Notes: generated by a model not told the origin, from the letters alone. A stretch of 64,000 nucleotides of DNA from Rufibacter sp. DG15C (GCF_001577755.1 NZ_CP010776.1:2356001-2420000); one strand, 5' to 3'. Shown: positions 42,762-51,366, counted from the stretch's first letter. Translations and numbers: made by a program.

Positions 42762-42976
42762 AAGGAAAGCAAGTCCTTTCAAGGTAACGTGATGGAGCGG
42801 GGTAGGCCCAGTACTAGAACAGAACGGGGGATTCTGTGAGACCAGTACGCCTCCTATAAACTTACACCTTTCCCGCCTAGGATTCCAGCGGTCACGGCAC
42901 TTTCTTTCTTTTACTTCCATGTTAACAGTTTTTGACTTATTTTTCTGGAAACACCACCAAATCAAACAACCTCTCC

Positions 42977-44314
42977 ATGACGCTTTTACAGAAACTAAGC
43001 CTTTGCACGCTGGCCACCGGCCTTTTTGTGCTACCAGCGGTGAGCTACGGGCAAAGCAACGACCTGCACGCCCAGATAGACCGCTTAGCCGACAAGATAG
43101 AACCAAAAGTCATCCAATGGCGAAGAGACTTCCACCAGAACCCAGAGCTGGGCAACCTGGAGTTCAAGACCGCCGAGAAGATTGCCAAGCACCTGAAATC
43201 CCTGGGGCTGGAAGTTCATACCGGCGTCGCCAAAACTGGGGTGGTAGCCCTTCTGAAAGGCGGCAAGCCCGGCCCCGTGGTCGCCCTCCGCGCCGACATG
43301 GACGCCCTGCCCGTGACCGAGCGGAACAGCCTGCCCTTCGCGTCTAAGGTGAAGACCACTTACAATAACCAGCAGGTGGGCGTGATGCACGCCTGCGGCC
43401 ATGATACGCACATTGCCATGCTCATGGGCGCCGCCGAAATCCTGACTCAGAACAAAAAAGACATTGCTGGCACCATCAAGTTCATCTTCCAGCCCGCCGA
43501 GGAAGGCGTACCCGCAGGAGAGGAAGGCGGCGCCAAACTGATGGTGAAGGAAGGCGTGCTGACCAACCCCAAGGTAGAGGCCATCTTTGGCGTGCACATC
43601 AATTCGGCCACAGAGGTAGGCACTTTGAAGTACAAGCCGCAGGGGACCATGGCCAGTTCAGACAACTTCAAGATTAAAATTAAGGGTCGTCAGGCGCACG
43701 GGGCGTACCCGTGGGCCAGTATTGACCCCATTGCCGTGTCGGCGCAGATAATTAACGGCATTCAGACCATTGTGAGCCGCCAGATGGAAATCACGCAGGA
43801 TGCCGCCGTCATCACCGTGGGCGCCATTCATGGCGGGGTGCGCTCTAACATCATCCCAGAGGAAGTGGAGATGATCGGCACCATCCGGGCGCTCAACACC
43901 GACATGCAGAAAGAACTGCACGCCCGCCTCAAACGCACCGCCGAGATGATTGCCGCCAGCGCCGGCGCCACGGCTATCGTTGAAATCACCGAGCAATGCC
44001 CCGTCACCTATAACCACGAGCTGCTCACCGCGCACATGTTGCCAAGCCTAGAACAGGCCGCCGGAAAGAACAACGTGAAACTGACCAAGGCCGTGACCGG
44101 CGCCGAGGACTTCGCGTTCTTCCAGCAGCAGATTCCGGGCGTGTACCTGTTTGTGGGTGGTATGCCGAAGGGGATGGACTCCAACAAGATTCCCGCACAC
44201 CACACCCCGGACTTCATGATTGACGAGAGCGGCATGAAACTGGGCATGCGCACCCTGGCCTACCTGGCCGTTGACTACCTGAATAAGCCTCTGCAGAAGA
44301 GCGCATCCAAGTAA
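42977..44314 (+). CDS. Secreted M20 family metallopeptidase/amidohydrolase
   Basis: 445 residues from ATG 42977 at the signal peptide (TLLQKLSLCTLATGLFVLPAVSYGQ); an earlier TTG at 42932 gives 15 extra residues. M20D-like pattern: RRDFHQNPELGNLEFKTA, VVALRADMDALPV, VGVMHACGHDTHIAMLMGAA, IFQPAEEG and a VTGAEDFAFFQQ segment. The metal ligands of the family (Cys/His in ACGHDTH, Glu in PAEEG, His in AHHTPDF) are present. Likely cleaves N-acyl amino acids or short peptides outside the cytoplasm. Divergent from the PPase-like lipoprotein. Confidence 0.9.
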   Translation: MTLLQKLSLCTLATGLFVLPAVSYGQSNDLHAQIDRLADKIEPKVIQWRRDFHQNPELGNLEFKTAEKIAKHLKSLGLEVHTGVAKTGVVALLKGGKPGPVVALRADMDALPVTERNSLPFASKVKTTYNNQQVGVMHACGHDTHIAMLMGAAEILTQNKKDIAGTIKFIFQPAEEGVPAGEEGGAKLMVKEGVLTNPKVEAIFGVHINSATEVGTLKYKPQGTMASSDNFKIKIKGRQAHGAYPWASIDPIAVSAQIINGIQTIVSRQMEITQDAAVITVGAIHGGVRSNIIPEEVEMIGTIRALNTDMQKELHARLKRTAEMIAASAGATAIVEITEQCPVTYNHELLTAHMLPSLEQAAGKNNVKLTKAVTGAEDFAFFQQQIPGVYLFVGGMPKGMDSNKIPAHHTPDFMIDESGMKLGMRTLAYLAVDYLNKPLQKSASK

Positions 44315-44329
44315 TTTTCTGTACTTTTG

Positions 44330-44379
44330 GCGCTTCGTTTTTGGTCTGTTTCTGAGAAAATAGGCCAAAAACGAAGCGC
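44330..44379. repeat. Palindromic intergenic element, copy 14
   Basis: CGTTTTTGGTCTGTTTCTG left arm, ATAGGCCAAAAACG right arm, with copy-specific outer arms. Confidence 0.85.
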
Positions 44380-44387
44380 TTTTTTTA
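44330..44387 (+). terminator. Terminator formed by palindromic element with extended stem
   Basis: Copy 14 of the element with outer arms GCGCTTCG/CGAAGCGC (44330-44379), directly followed by a run of seven or eight T. It can act as an intrinsic terminator for the M20 gene 16 bp upstream. Confidence 0.8.
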
Positions 44388-44469
44388 TGCCTAGAGCCAC
44401 CTTGTTCAGAGGCCTCTCGGCTGAAACTTGCGCTCAGTTACTTGAATCCATTATTAACAGATTACTCCC

Positions 44470-45339
44470 TTGAAACTCGCATTAGTAACCTATTCAGATT
44501 TGCACAGCTACGGCTCCTTGAGCAGCAGCGAAGACAGTGTATTGGTGGATTACCTCACGTCCAAAGGCCTGGACCTGACCGTGGAGGTATGGAATGACCC
44601 GGCCGTGAACTGGCAACAGTACGACGTGGCTATCCTTAAATCGCCGTGGGACTACTTTGACCGCATTGAGGAGTTCTTGGCGTGGCTGGACAAAATAGAA
44701 GGCTTGGGCGTGCGCCTGCTCAACCCCGTGGACATTGTGCGCTGGAATACGGACAAGCACTACCTGTTACAGATAGCTGAAACCGGTCTGCCCGTAGTTC
44801 CTTCTGCCTTGCTTAAAAGAGGCACTGACATTAACCTGGAGGAACTCTACACCCGCTTTGGCACCGATAAACTTATTGTGAAGCCTACGGTGAGCGGCGG
44901 TGCCAAGAACACGTTTATTGTAGCAAAAAACCAGGCCGCCGCCGAGTTGCCCAAGATTCAGGAGTTGACCGCCACAGAGGATTTTCTGGCCCAGCCATTC
45001 ATGCCGCAGATTCAGGAAGAAGGGGAGTGGTCGTTTCTGTTCTTCGGGGGGAAATATAGCCATACCTTGCTCAAGTCTGCCAAGAGCGGTGACTTTAGAG
45101 TGCAGCACTTTTTTGGCGGCACCATCCATCCTCAGGAAGCCCCCGCGCACCTATTGAGCCAAGCCCAGAAACTGGTAGACCAATTTGCCCAAGGCTGTCT
45201 CTACGCCCGCGTAGACGGCGTGGTGGTAGGAGAGGAACTCCAACTCATGGAACTGGAGCTGATCGAGCCGTTCCTGTTCTTGCACACCAATGAGCATGCA
45301 CTGGAGAACTACTATCATGCTTTGAAAAGCATGCTTTAG
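44470..45339 (+). CDS. ATP-grasp domain protein (glutathione-synthetase-like)
   Basis: 289 residues, TTG start. The order is that of small ATP-grasp proteins: a pre-grasp KLALVTYSDLHSYGSLSSSEDSVLVDYL, the phrase DVAILKSPWDYFDRIEEFLAWL, NTDKHYLLQIAETGLPVVPS, then KLIVKPTVSGGAKNTFIV with the ATP-binding Lys, QPFMPQIQEEGEWSFLFF, and a final ARVDGVVVGEELQLMELELIEP with Asp/Glu metal ligands. Similar proteins are annotated RimK-like or hypothetical ATP-grasp. Substrates unknown. Likely the lead gene of a short unit with the small AT-rich gene that follows 33 bp downstream. Confidence 0.82.
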   Translation: MKLALVTYSDLHSYGSLSSSEDSVLVDYLTSKGLDLTVEVWNDPAVNWQQYDVAILKSPWDYFDRIEEFLAWLDKIEGLGVRLLNPVDIVRWNTDKHYLLQIAETGLPVVPSALLKRGTDINLEELYTRFGTDKLIVKPTVSGGAKNTFIVAKNQAAAELPKIQELTATEDFLAQPFMPQIQEEGEWSFLFFGGKYSHTLLKSAKSGDFRVQHFFGGTIHPQEAPAHLLSQAQKLVDQFAQGCLYARVDGVVVGEELQLMELELIEPFLFLHTNEHALENYYHALKSML

Positions 45340-45372
45340 GCGTAGGAGATTTTTAGGGATAATCCTAACTAA

Positions 45373-45828
45373 ATGAGACTGTTAATCTTATTATTCGGTT
45401 TGATAATTAACATTCCTAATATCCAAAAGGGAATTAAAGCAGGCTTTGGAGTAGCAGCAAATAAATCTGTTACTTCACTAAATTCAAAGAAACCAACTCT
45501 TCATAAGATATGGGTTTTTAAGGAAATAAAGCACGTTAAGAATAGCGTAGGCACTATGTTCAACGTGCCGATAATTACGTTGATGGATTTTAGGGATCAG
45601 AGCACCTTGAGATATGAAATCAATGATTCTGTGCAATCTGTACATTATGAAGTAGAAATGAATCATATTAGGTTCAAACAAGAAGGTGTCCTAATTCCGG
45701 TGAGTTATAGAATCGAAAAACTTACAAAAAGGACTTTAGAACTTATTCTGGTTATTGACTATACACAAGGAGATAATAGACTGCAAGGAGACTTGGTCAA
45801 GTTAATATTTAATCAGATTGAAAAATGA
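45373..45828 (+). CDS. Small AT-rich protein, unknown
   Basis: 151 residues. A hydrophobic start (RLLILLFGLIINIPNI) may be a signal or anchor. The remainder alternates strands (KIWVFKEIKHV, VPIITLMDFRD, VSYRIEKLTKRTLELILVIDY) with no recognisable family, though it loosely resembles lipocalin-like small periplasmic proteins. Base composition is clearly more AT-rich than the neighbours, as for the gene at 7754-8161. It could be recent acquisition. It ends before palindromic copy 15. Confidence 0.55.
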   Translation: MRLLILLFGLIINIPNIQKGIKAGFGVAANKSVTSLNSKKPTLHKIWVFKEIKHVKNSVGTMFNVPIITLMDFRDQSTLRYEINDSVQSVHYEVEMNHIRFKQEGVLIPVSYRIEKLTKRTLELILVIDYTQGDNRLQGDLVKLIFNQIEK

Positions 45829-45936
45829 CTTCCTGAATAAGGCGCATAAGCTATGGCATGGCGGTAGGCATGCTTCATGCACGAAACTTTCCAAGAACTC
45901 AGGGGGATTGAAGACCTGCAAGTATTTTCCTTAAAA

Positions 45937-45976
45937 CCGTTTTTGGCTCATTTCCCAGAAAGTAGCCCAAAAACGG
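45937..45976. repeat. Palindromic intergenic element, copy 15, overlapping a second hairpin
   Basis: CCGTTTTTGGCTCATTTCCC left arm, AGTAGCCCAAAAACGG right arm. Its last seven bases begin the next hairpin. Confidence 0.8.
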
Positions 45977-46017
45977 AAAGCCCTCTCAAAATCAAATTTG
46001 AGAGGGCTTTCCGTTTT
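45970..46017. terminator. Perfect 21-bp-stem hairpin between convergent genes
   Basis: Arms 45970-45990 and 45997-46017 are perfectly complementary (AAGCCCTCTCAAA in the left arm), loop ATCAAA. A4 before and T4 after allow bidirectional termination. It overlaps copy 15 by seven bases. Confidence 0.88.
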
Positions 46018-46032
46018 ATAATGGTTTGATTC

Positions 46033-46806
46033 TTATGAGAAGTAGTTCACGCTCATGCCACCGTCCACAGCTATGCACTGGCCCGTAATATACGCCGCCG
46101 CGGGCATGCATAAGAAGGCGACCGCTCCGGCCACGTCTTCGGGGTTGCCGATGACGTTGAGCGGAGTGCGGCTCAACACGCTCCTTAAATACTCTTGGTC
46201 CTGTAAGACGGTCTCAGCTAGAGGGGTTTTAATGTACCAAGGCGCCACGCAGTTCACGCGGATGCCGTAGGGTGCCCATTCGCCGGCCAGGTTCTTAGAC
46301 AGCTGGATTAGGGCCGCTTTGGTCATGCCGTAGATGGTGCCCGTGCGCACGTGGCCCAAACCAGCCACCGAAGACACGTTCACCACGTTGCCCTGCGGGG
46401 ATTTCTGCAGCAGCGGCAAGGCATGCTGGCAGAGCTCAAAGGCACTGGTCAGGTTGGTCTGCAACAGAAAGCTGTATTCTTCTGGGCTGTAGTCTTGGAT
46501 TTTCTTTCTAATGTTGGTGCCCACGTTGTTGACCAAGATGTCCAGGCCGCCCCAGGTATTCTGAATCAATTGCAGGAGGTTGTGGCGGTCCGCCGAAAGG
46601 CTTACGTCTGCGACCATGCCAGAGGCTTTAAGGCCACGAGCCCGGTAGTCTACCACGGCTTGGTTTACCTCCAGTTCCTTGCGCGCGACAATAAGCACCT
46701 CGGCGCCCAAGGTAAGCAGTTCTTCTGCAATGGCGGCGCCTATGCCCTTGGTGGCGCCGGTGACCAAGGCCCGGCGGCCTTCTAAACTCCAACGGTTCTG
46801 TTGCAT
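46033..46806 (-). CDS. SDR family oxidoreductase (tropinone-reductase-like)
   Basis: 257 residues. NAD(P) motif TGATKGIG at 16-23, [10 protein letters not shown] near 93-102 (NNAG equivalent), catalytic Ser145/146 and Tyr159-Lys163 (YGMTK), and PWYIKTPL. The NVGTN-R pattern is that of tropinone-reductase-like SDRs, which reduce small ketones. Substrate unknown. Single gene; palindromic copy 16 lies 70 bp upstream of its start. Confidence 0.9.
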   Translation of the reverse strand: MQQNRWSLEGRRALVTGATKGIGAAIAEELLTLGAEVLIVARKELEVNQAVVDYRARGLKASGMVADVSLSADRHNLLQLIQNTWGGLDILVNNVGTNIRKKIQDYSPEEYSFLLQTNLTSAFELCQHALPLLQKSPQGNVVNVSSVAGLGHVRTGTIYGMTKAALIQLSKNLAGEWAPYGIRVNCVAPWYIKTPLAETVLQDQEYLRSVLSRTPLNVIGNPEDVAGAVAFLCMPAAAYITGQCIAVDGGMSVNYFS

Positions 46807-46876
46807 GTTCTGTGGTTCAATTTGGTAATGGAATCCAAGTCTACGCAGAAACTCTGTAACCTGATAGCTTTGCCGC

Positions 46877-46914
46877 CGTTTTTGGGCTGTTTTCTGAAAA
46901 AGAGGACAAAAACG
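46877..46914. repeat. Palindromic intergenic element, copy 16
   Basis: CGTTTTTGGGCTGTTTTC left arm, GAGGACAAAAACG right arm. Confidence 0.75.
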
Positions 46915-47002
46915 AGGAGGCCTTTACTCTATCAGTAACGGCCTATTGTATGTCCCTCGAGCAACTAACAACAAATAACGAGCAACAAAAAAATAGGGCA
47001 AT

Positions 47003-47033
47003 AAAAAAAGCCGGTGTAGAAACCGGCTTTTTT
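47003..47033 (-). terminator. Terminator of rplS
   Basis: AAGCCGGT/ACCGGCTT stem with A-run on one side and T-run on the other; on the minus strand it is 39 bp after the rplS stop. Confidence 0.88.
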
Positions 47034-47071
47034 CAAAACTAAAACTATGGGAAAACCAATTGGATATGGTC

Positions 47072-47425
47072 CTATCCTCTTCTTTCTTTGATACGAGCAG
47101 CTTTACCAGAAAGGCCTCTCAAGTAGAACAGACGAGCTCTTCTTACTTTACCTCTGCGGATCACCTCGATCTTCTCGATGTTTGGAGAAAGAAGCGGGAA
47201 AATACGCTCTGTACCGATTTGGTTAGACACTTTTCTTACAGTGAAAGTCTCGCTTACACCAGAGTTTCTGCGTTGCAATACCACGCCTTGGAATTGCTGG
47301 ATACGCTCCTTGTTACCCTCACGGATTTTCACGTGAATGTTCACGGTATCGCCAGCAGCAAAAGAAGGAATAGACGCACGCTTCTCAGTGTATTCCTGCT
47401 CTACTAATTTGATTAAATCGCTCAT
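47072..47425 (-). CDS. rplS: 50S ribosomal protein L19
   Basis: 117 residues. Start [68 protein letters not shown] and [25 protein letters not shown] are diagnostic. It lies at the 30S-50S interface. Downstream of trmD with its own promoter-like box at 47467. Codon use is biased toward highly expressed codons. Confidence 0.97.
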   Translation of the reverse strand: MSDLIKLVEQEYTEKRASIPSFAAGDTVNIHVKIREGNKERIQQFQGVVLQRRNSGVSETFTVRKVSNQIGTERIFPLLSPNIEKIEVIRRGKVRRARLFYLRGLSGKAARIKERRG

Positions 47426-47466
47426 GACTATAATATAGTGTCTATTTTATCTCAAAATTCGGAGTG

Positions 47467-47474
47467 CAAATATA
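47467..47474 (-). promoter_or_regulatory. Candidate -7 box for rplS
   Basis: TATATTTG on the minus strand; a TTG lies 24 bp further upstream (47501-47499). About 42 bp before the ATG. It sits in the 88-bp gap after trmD, so rplS may have its own promoter. Confidence 0.55.
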
Positions 47475-47513
47475 GACGTAATTTTTGTAATTGTAAATCA
47501 AGTAGTAATAATT

Positions 47514-48197
47514 TTATTCTTCGGGCAATAAATCAGGCCTGCGTTCGCGGGTTCTCTGTATTGCCTGCTCAAAGCGCCACTCCTCTACTTTAGGGGTATT
47601 GCCAGAAAGAAGAATCTCTGGGACGGCATGTCCCTCAAAGTCAGCGGGCCGGGAATACACCGGCGGCGCCAACAGGTTGTCCTGGAAAGAGTCTGACAAG
47701 GCACTGCTCTCATCATTCAATACGCCGGGTATGATTCTGATGATGGAATCTGCCAGCACCGCGGCCGCCAGCTCCCCACCCGACAAAACATAGTCGCCTA
47801 TGCTTATCTCATGGGTCACAAACAAATCGCGCACGCGCTGGTCTACGCCTTTGTAATGACCGCACAGAATGATGATGTTCTCCAGCAGGGACAAGCGGTT
47901 AGAGGTAGCCTGGTTCAGCGTCTGGCCGTCTGGGGTCATGTAAATGACCGCGTCATAGCTGCGCTGGGCCTGCAATTCTCTTATGCACTTGGCAATGGGC
48001 TCTACCATCAAGACCATGCCCGCACCGCCGCCAAACGCATAGTCATCAATCTGACCGTGCTTGTTGATGGCGTACTGGCGTAGATCGTGCAGATGCACTT
48101 CTACCAGGCCTTTGTCCTGGGCACGCTTTAAGATGGAGTGGCTGAAGGGGCCGTCTAGCAGGCTAGGCTGGCAGGTGATAATATCAAACCGCGTCAT
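47514..48197 (-). CDS. trmD: tRNA (guanine37-N1)-methyltransferase
   Basis: 227 residues from ATG 48197, where TRFDIITCQPSLLDGPFSHSIL begins; the longer frame to 48224 lies inside rimM. SPOUT-family motifs: DDYAFGGGAGMVL, LCGHYKGVDQRV, SIGDYVLSGGELAA and RPADFEGHAVPEILLSG. Methylates G37 of tRNAs to prevent frameshifting. The start overlaps the rimM stop by 14 bp, so coupled translation is likely. Confidence 0.96.
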   Translation of the reverse strand: MTRFDIITCQPSLLDGPFSHSILKRAQDKGLVEVHLHDLRQYAINKHGQIDDYAFGGGAGMVLMVEPIAKCIRELQAQRSYDAVIYMTPDGQTLNQATSNRLSLLENIIILCGHYKGVDQRVRDLFVTHEISIGDYVLSGGELAAAVLADSIIRIIPGVLNDESSALSDSFQDNLLAPPVYSRPADFEGHAVPEILLSGNTPKVEEWRFEQAIQRTRERRPDLLPEE

Positions 48198-48780
48198 CGT
48201 CGTCGTCTTCCTCTTCACCGGCAATAGGTGGCTCTTCCTCCATTCTGTTAGAGGGCTTGGTGTAGACCTCCATCAGTCCTTCGGGCAGGGTCACGTACAG
48301 CTTTCTCTCTGCCTTGTCTGTCCTCTGGATGACCTCGTCGTTCACCGGAATCAGGATCTCATGGCCCTGGTACTGCATGGCCAATAGGTCTTGCGCCGGC
48401 AAATCAAAGAAGGTTTCTACCGTTCCCAGTTCACCCAGCACACTGTCCACCACGGTGTAGCCAATCACTTCATGGAAGTAGAACTGGTCTTCTTCCAACT
48501 CCGGCAGCATTTTCAGCGGAAGGTACAGGCTGGTGCCTTTCAACTTCTCGGCTTGCACCACGGTGTCCACATCCTCAAACTTGATGATGCTTTTGCCTTT
48601 GTCCTGCGGATTGAGGTCATCAATGAAAAAAGGAACCAGCTTCCCGTTAATTAACAGGAAAACTGATTCCAATTCATCGTACTCTTCCGGGAAGTCTACG
48701 TCAAAAAACGCGACCACCTGGCCCTTGGTGCCATGCGTACGGACGATATACCCCAACTGGAAGCATGCGTCTAACGTCAT
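48184..48780 (-). CDS. rimM: 16S rRNA processing protein RimM, with acidic tail
   Basis: 198 residues from ATG 48780, where TLDACFQLGYIVRTHGTKGQ (the RimM signature) begins; the longer frame to 48867 crosses into the rpsP end. Contains the two-domain RimM plan: N-terminal barrel, then FYFHEVIGYTV and a PRC-like end QYQGHEILIPVNDEVI. The tail EEEPPIAGEEEDDDDDAV is an unusual acidic run. Assists maturation of the 30S head. Starts 11 bp after the rpsP stop, in the operon rpsP-rimM-trmD. Confidence 0.94.
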   Translation of the reverse strand: MTLDACFQLGYIVRTHGTKGQVVAFFDVDFPEEYDELESVFLLINGKLVPFFIDDLNPQDKGKSIIKFEDVDTVVQAEKLKGTSLYLPLKMLPELEEDQFYFHEVIGYTVVDSVLGELGTVETFFDLPAQDLLAMQYQGHEILIPVNDEVIQRTDKAERKLYVTLPEGLMEVYTKPSNRMEEEPPIAGEEEDDDDDAV

Positions 48781-48790
48781 GGCCGTAAAA

Positions 48791-49366
48791 TTAAGCTTGC
48801 TCTTCTGTAGCGTCAGCAGCAGGAGCCTCAGTAGCACCTTCTTCTGTAGCAGTCTCAGCTTCAGCAACTGGAGCTTCTTCTTCTACTTCTGCAACTGGCT
48901 CAGGAGCCGGCGTGTTTTTCAAACGGATAGCTTCTGCACGAGCCGCGTTTACTTTGGCTTCAGCCTCAAGGTTAGCCTTTTTCTTAGCAGCTTTGTCAGA
49001 GCCTAATTGCTCTTTCTTGCCAGTAATCTTAGCGTCTTTGGCGTCTTTCCACTCTTGGTAACGGGCATCTGCCTGCTCTTGCGTCACGGCACCTTTGGCA
49101 ACACCAATCTGCAAGTGCTTTCTGAACATAACACCAGTGTAAGAAAGCATAGCTTTCACAGTGTCAGTTGGTTGAGCGCCTTTCAATACCCAATCCAACG
49201 CTTTGTCTTCGTTGAAGTTGATAGTGGCAGGGTTGGTTTGTGGGTTGTAAGTACCCAATTTCTCGATGAAACGACCATCACGTGGTGAACGAGAATCAGC
49301 TACTACGATGTCGTACATAGCTGCTTTTTTGCGGCCTCTGCGGGCCAGTCTGATTTTAACAGGCAT
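48791..49366 (-). CDS. rpsP: 30S ribosomal protein S16, with long Ala/Glu-rich extension
   Basis: 191 residues. The first about 80 residues are S16 ([49 protein letters not shown]). The rest is an extension: a Lys/Ala-rich helical part, then a long Ala/Glu/Pro-rich acidic tail ([17 protein letters not shown]). S16 in most bacteria is 80-90 residues; longer forms are known in Bacteroidota. First gene of the operon with rimM and trmD; good promoter box at 49411. Confidence 0.96.
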   Translation of the reverse strand: MPVKIRLARRGRKKAAMYDIVVADSRSPRDGRFIEKLGTYNPQTNPATINFNEDKALDWVLKGAQPTDTVKAMLSYTGVMFRKHLQIGVAKGAVTQEQADARYQEWKDAKDAKITGKKEQLGSDKAAKKKANLEAEAKVNAARAEAIRLKNTPAPEPVAEVEEEAPVAEAETATEEGATEAPAADATEEQA

Positions 49367-49410
49367 AACTAGTTTTGTTAAAGCGCCGGAACCCGTCCGG
49401 CATTGGGGGG

Positions 49411-49442
49411 CAAAGATACGCCAATTTCTAACAAATTGACAA
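49411..49442 (-). promoter_or_regulatory. Candidate promoter of rpsP-rimM-trmD
   Basis: On the minus strand: TTG (49442-49440), 21 bp, TATCTTTG (49418-49411); 45 bp before the ATG. Good match to TTG-N17-23-TAnnTTTG. Confidence 0.65.
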
Positions 49443-49550
49443 TGTGAAGTTTTGAAATTGATGGAATGTGCTAATTAACAACCTGCTTGTAATGTTAACG
49501 GAGATGCATGTATGAAAATGAGCGAGCAAGTTGAAGTGGCTGGGCTGCTT

Positions 49551-49590
49551 CCGTTTTTGGCCTGTTTTCCGGGAATTAAGCCAAAAACGG
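49551..49590. repeat. Palindromic intergenic element, copy 17
   Basis: CCGTTTTTGGCCTGTTTTCC left arm, GGAATTAAGCCAAAAACGG right arm. Confidence 0.85.
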
Positions 49591-49662
49591 GAACAAGCGC
49601 CAAGATAGGCGCAGATTAAAAGTCAAATAATCAGTCGCCTTCCAATAATCAGTCTAAAAAGC

Positions 49663-49698
49663 AAAACGCCTCAACACAAGTAAGTGCTGAGGCGTTTT
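49663..49698 (-). terminator. Terminator of the desaturase gene
   Basis: Stem AAAACGCCTCAACAC/GTGCTGAGGCGTTTT with one mismatch, followed by a T-rich tract on either strand; on the minus strand it is 17 bp after the desaturase stop. Confidence 0.8.
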
Positions 49699-49714
49699 TA
49701 TGATTTGGTCCTAA

Positions 49715-50458
49715 TTATGACCGAACTGGCGCTTTCTTCAATTTGATGATGCGCAATTTGTCCAAAGTCCAGATAACCGGATAGGTTGGGTCCACTTCCC
49801 ACCACTTCACCCCGAAGTTCACGCGGTTAGGCAATTTGTGGTGGTTGTTCTGGAACAACTCTCCGCCGGTCAAGAAGTCAAAGAACAGCGAGTTTCTGGA
49901 CTTGTCATTGTTGTCAAAGTTCTGGTAGCCGTATTTGTGGCCGCTCCAGTTCACAATGGCGCCGTGCAACGGACCCATCAAGAAATGCAAAGGCAGTAGC
50001 AGGTACAACCACCAGTGCTCGGCAAAATTGATATAGATGAGTACGTAAATCACGCCCCAAGCCAGACGAGAACCCCAGTGGTCGCCAATGCTCTCCAGCG
50101 CGCGCCAGGTTGGGTAGTTGCCGTCAAATCTTTCCTCCACCTCTGTGCGCTTATTCAAGAAATCATTGTAGATGTTCTTGGTCTTCCACATCATAGTAAA
50201 GGCATTGCTGGAGAAGTGCGGGGAATGCGGGTCACGCTCTGTATCTGAGAAGGCGTGGTGCATGCGGTGCATGATGGCATACGCCCTTGGCGACAAGTAA
50301 GAAGAGCCTTGGCTCACGTAGGTTAACAAGAAGAAGAATTTCTCCCAGAAAGCGTTCATGGTGAACATTTTGTGGGCGGCGTAGCGGTGCAGGTAAAACG
50401 TCTGTACAAACAGTGACAAGTACCAGTGTACTACAAAGAAAACGAGGATAACAAGCAT
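49715..50458 (-). CDS. Acyl-CoA/fatty-acid desaturase
   Basis: 247 residues, membrane protein. Three histidine boxes: HRYAAH near 24-29, HRMHHAF near 63-69 and NNHHKLPNR near 200-208, as in delta-9-type integral membrane desaturases. They use a di-iron centre, O2 and an electron donor to put a double bond into acyl chains. Short relative to eukaryotic forms but usual for Bacteroidota. Promoter-like box at 50528. Confidence 0.9.
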   Translation of the reverse strand: MLVILVFFVVHWYLSLFVQTFYLHRYAAHKMFTMNAFWEKFFFLLTYVSQGSSYLSPRAYAIMHRMHHAFSDTERDPHSPHFSSNAFTMMWKTKNIYNDFLNKRTEVEERFDGNYPTWRALESIGDHWGSRLAWGVIYVLIYINFAEHWWLYLLLPLHFLMGPLHGAIVNWSGHKYGYQNFDNNDKSRNSLFFDFLTGGELFQNNHHKLPNRVNFGVKWWEVDPTYPVIWTLDKLRIIKLKKAPVRS

Positions 50459-50527
50459 AGGTGTGAGATGATGTATTGTCTGCCAGTGGGTGGCAATTGC
50501 TAAACAGCCGGCAAGTATTTAAGTTCA

Positions 50528-50535
50528 CAAATCTA
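50528..50535 (-). promoter_or_regulatory. Candidate -7 box of the desaturase gene
   Basis: TAGATTTG on the minus strand, 70 bp before the ATG. No clear -33. Confidence 0.4.
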
Positions 50536-50637
50536 CGAACCTACAAGGAAAGGCCGTAAAGTCTGCTTTAAAAATTAACTGATAATGATGAAAGTCATCT
50601 TTTGCAGCCTGAATAACTGGCTACATGGAGAGGAAAA

Positions 50638-51321
50638 CTAAGATTGAAATGGTTGCCAGGCGGCTATCTTGGGAGGAGGAGCCTGCACCGTCAACCATTC
50701 TTTTGACACGGGATGCTCAAAGCCCAATTCGCGGGCGTGCAGGCAGATGCTTTTGTTGGGCAGCGGTTCTGGGGCGCCGTATTTGAGGTCGCCTACAATG
50801 GGGCATTTGAGTGAGGCCAATTGAACGCGTATCTGATGGGGCCTTCCCGTAATGGGTCGCACCTCTATCAAAAACTTGTTGCCTGCGGCTTTCAATAAAG
50901 AGTAACTGAGTTCGGCGCGCTGGCTGCCAGGTCTTTCTGAAGGGTGGGCTTTGGTGATGTTCTTGGCCGCGTCTTTTACGAGCCAATGCACCAAGGTGCC
51001 ACTCTCTGGTTGCGGGGCCCGAAGGGTTACCGCCCAGTAGACTTTCTGCGTTTTACGGGAGCTAAACTGCTCATTCAAGCGGGCCAGGGCTTTAGAGGTT
51101 TTCGCCAAGAGGACCACGCCGCTCACCGGCCTATCTAGCCTATGTACCACACCCATGAACACATTGCCCGGCTTCTGGTACTTCTCCTTTATGTATTCCT
51201 TGGCCAGTTCAGACAAAGGCTTGTCGCCGGTCTCATCACCTTGCACCAGCATGCCGCTGGGTTTGTTGACCACCAGAATATGGTTGTCTTCAAACAGTAT
51301 GTCTAGGGCAGGAGCAGGCAT
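50638..51321 (-). CDS. RluA family pseudouridine synthase
   Basis: 227 residues. ILFEDNHILVVNKPSGMLVQG start, HRLDRPVSGVVLLAKTSKAL with catalytic Asp63, and RPITGRPHQIRVQLASLKCPIVGDLKYG. Modifies uridines in rRNA or tRNA; the exact target is not visible. Palindromic copy 18 ends only 2 bp before the ATG on the minus strand, so the hairpin would sit in the translation-start region. Confidence 0.92.
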   Translation of the reverse strand: MPAPALDILFEDNHILVVNKPSGMLVQGDETGDKPLSELAKEYIKEKYQKPGNVFMGVVHRLDRPVSGVVLLAKTSKALARLNEQFSSRKTQKVYWAVTLRAPQPESGTLVHWLVKDAAKNITKAHPSERPGSQRAELSYSLLKAAGNKFLIEVRPITGRPHQIRVQLASLKCPIVGDLKYGAPEPLPNKSICLHARELGFEHPVSKEWLTVQAPPPKIAAWQPFQS

Positions 51322-51323
51322 GG

Positions 51324-51361
51324 CGTTTTTGGGCTGTTTTCTGGAAAAGAGGCGGAAAACG
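51324..51361. repeat. Palindromic intergenic element, copy 18, directly before a start codon
   Basis: CGTTTTTGGGCTGTTTTC left arm, GAGGCGGAAAACG right arm; 2 bp upstream of the pseudouridine-synthase ATG on the minus strand. Confidence 0.8.
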
Positions 51362-51366
51362 GAATT

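Larger units (their letters stand above)
49367..49714. other. 348-bp gap upstream of rpsP
   Basis: It holds the rpsP promoter candidate (49411), palindromic copy 17 (49551) and the desaturase terminator (49663). No gene supported. Confidence 0.8.

Noticed and set aside
42927-42961. Possible degenerate palindrome copy in the divergent gap before the M20 gene
   Set aside because: Left half resembles the family but the right arm is missing; too weak to list as a copy.
42171-43106. Long form of the PPase-like lipoprotein (311 residues)
   Set aside because: The extra N-terminus crosses the divergent promoter gap and part of the M20 gene; the lipoprotein signal at 42761 is a far better start.
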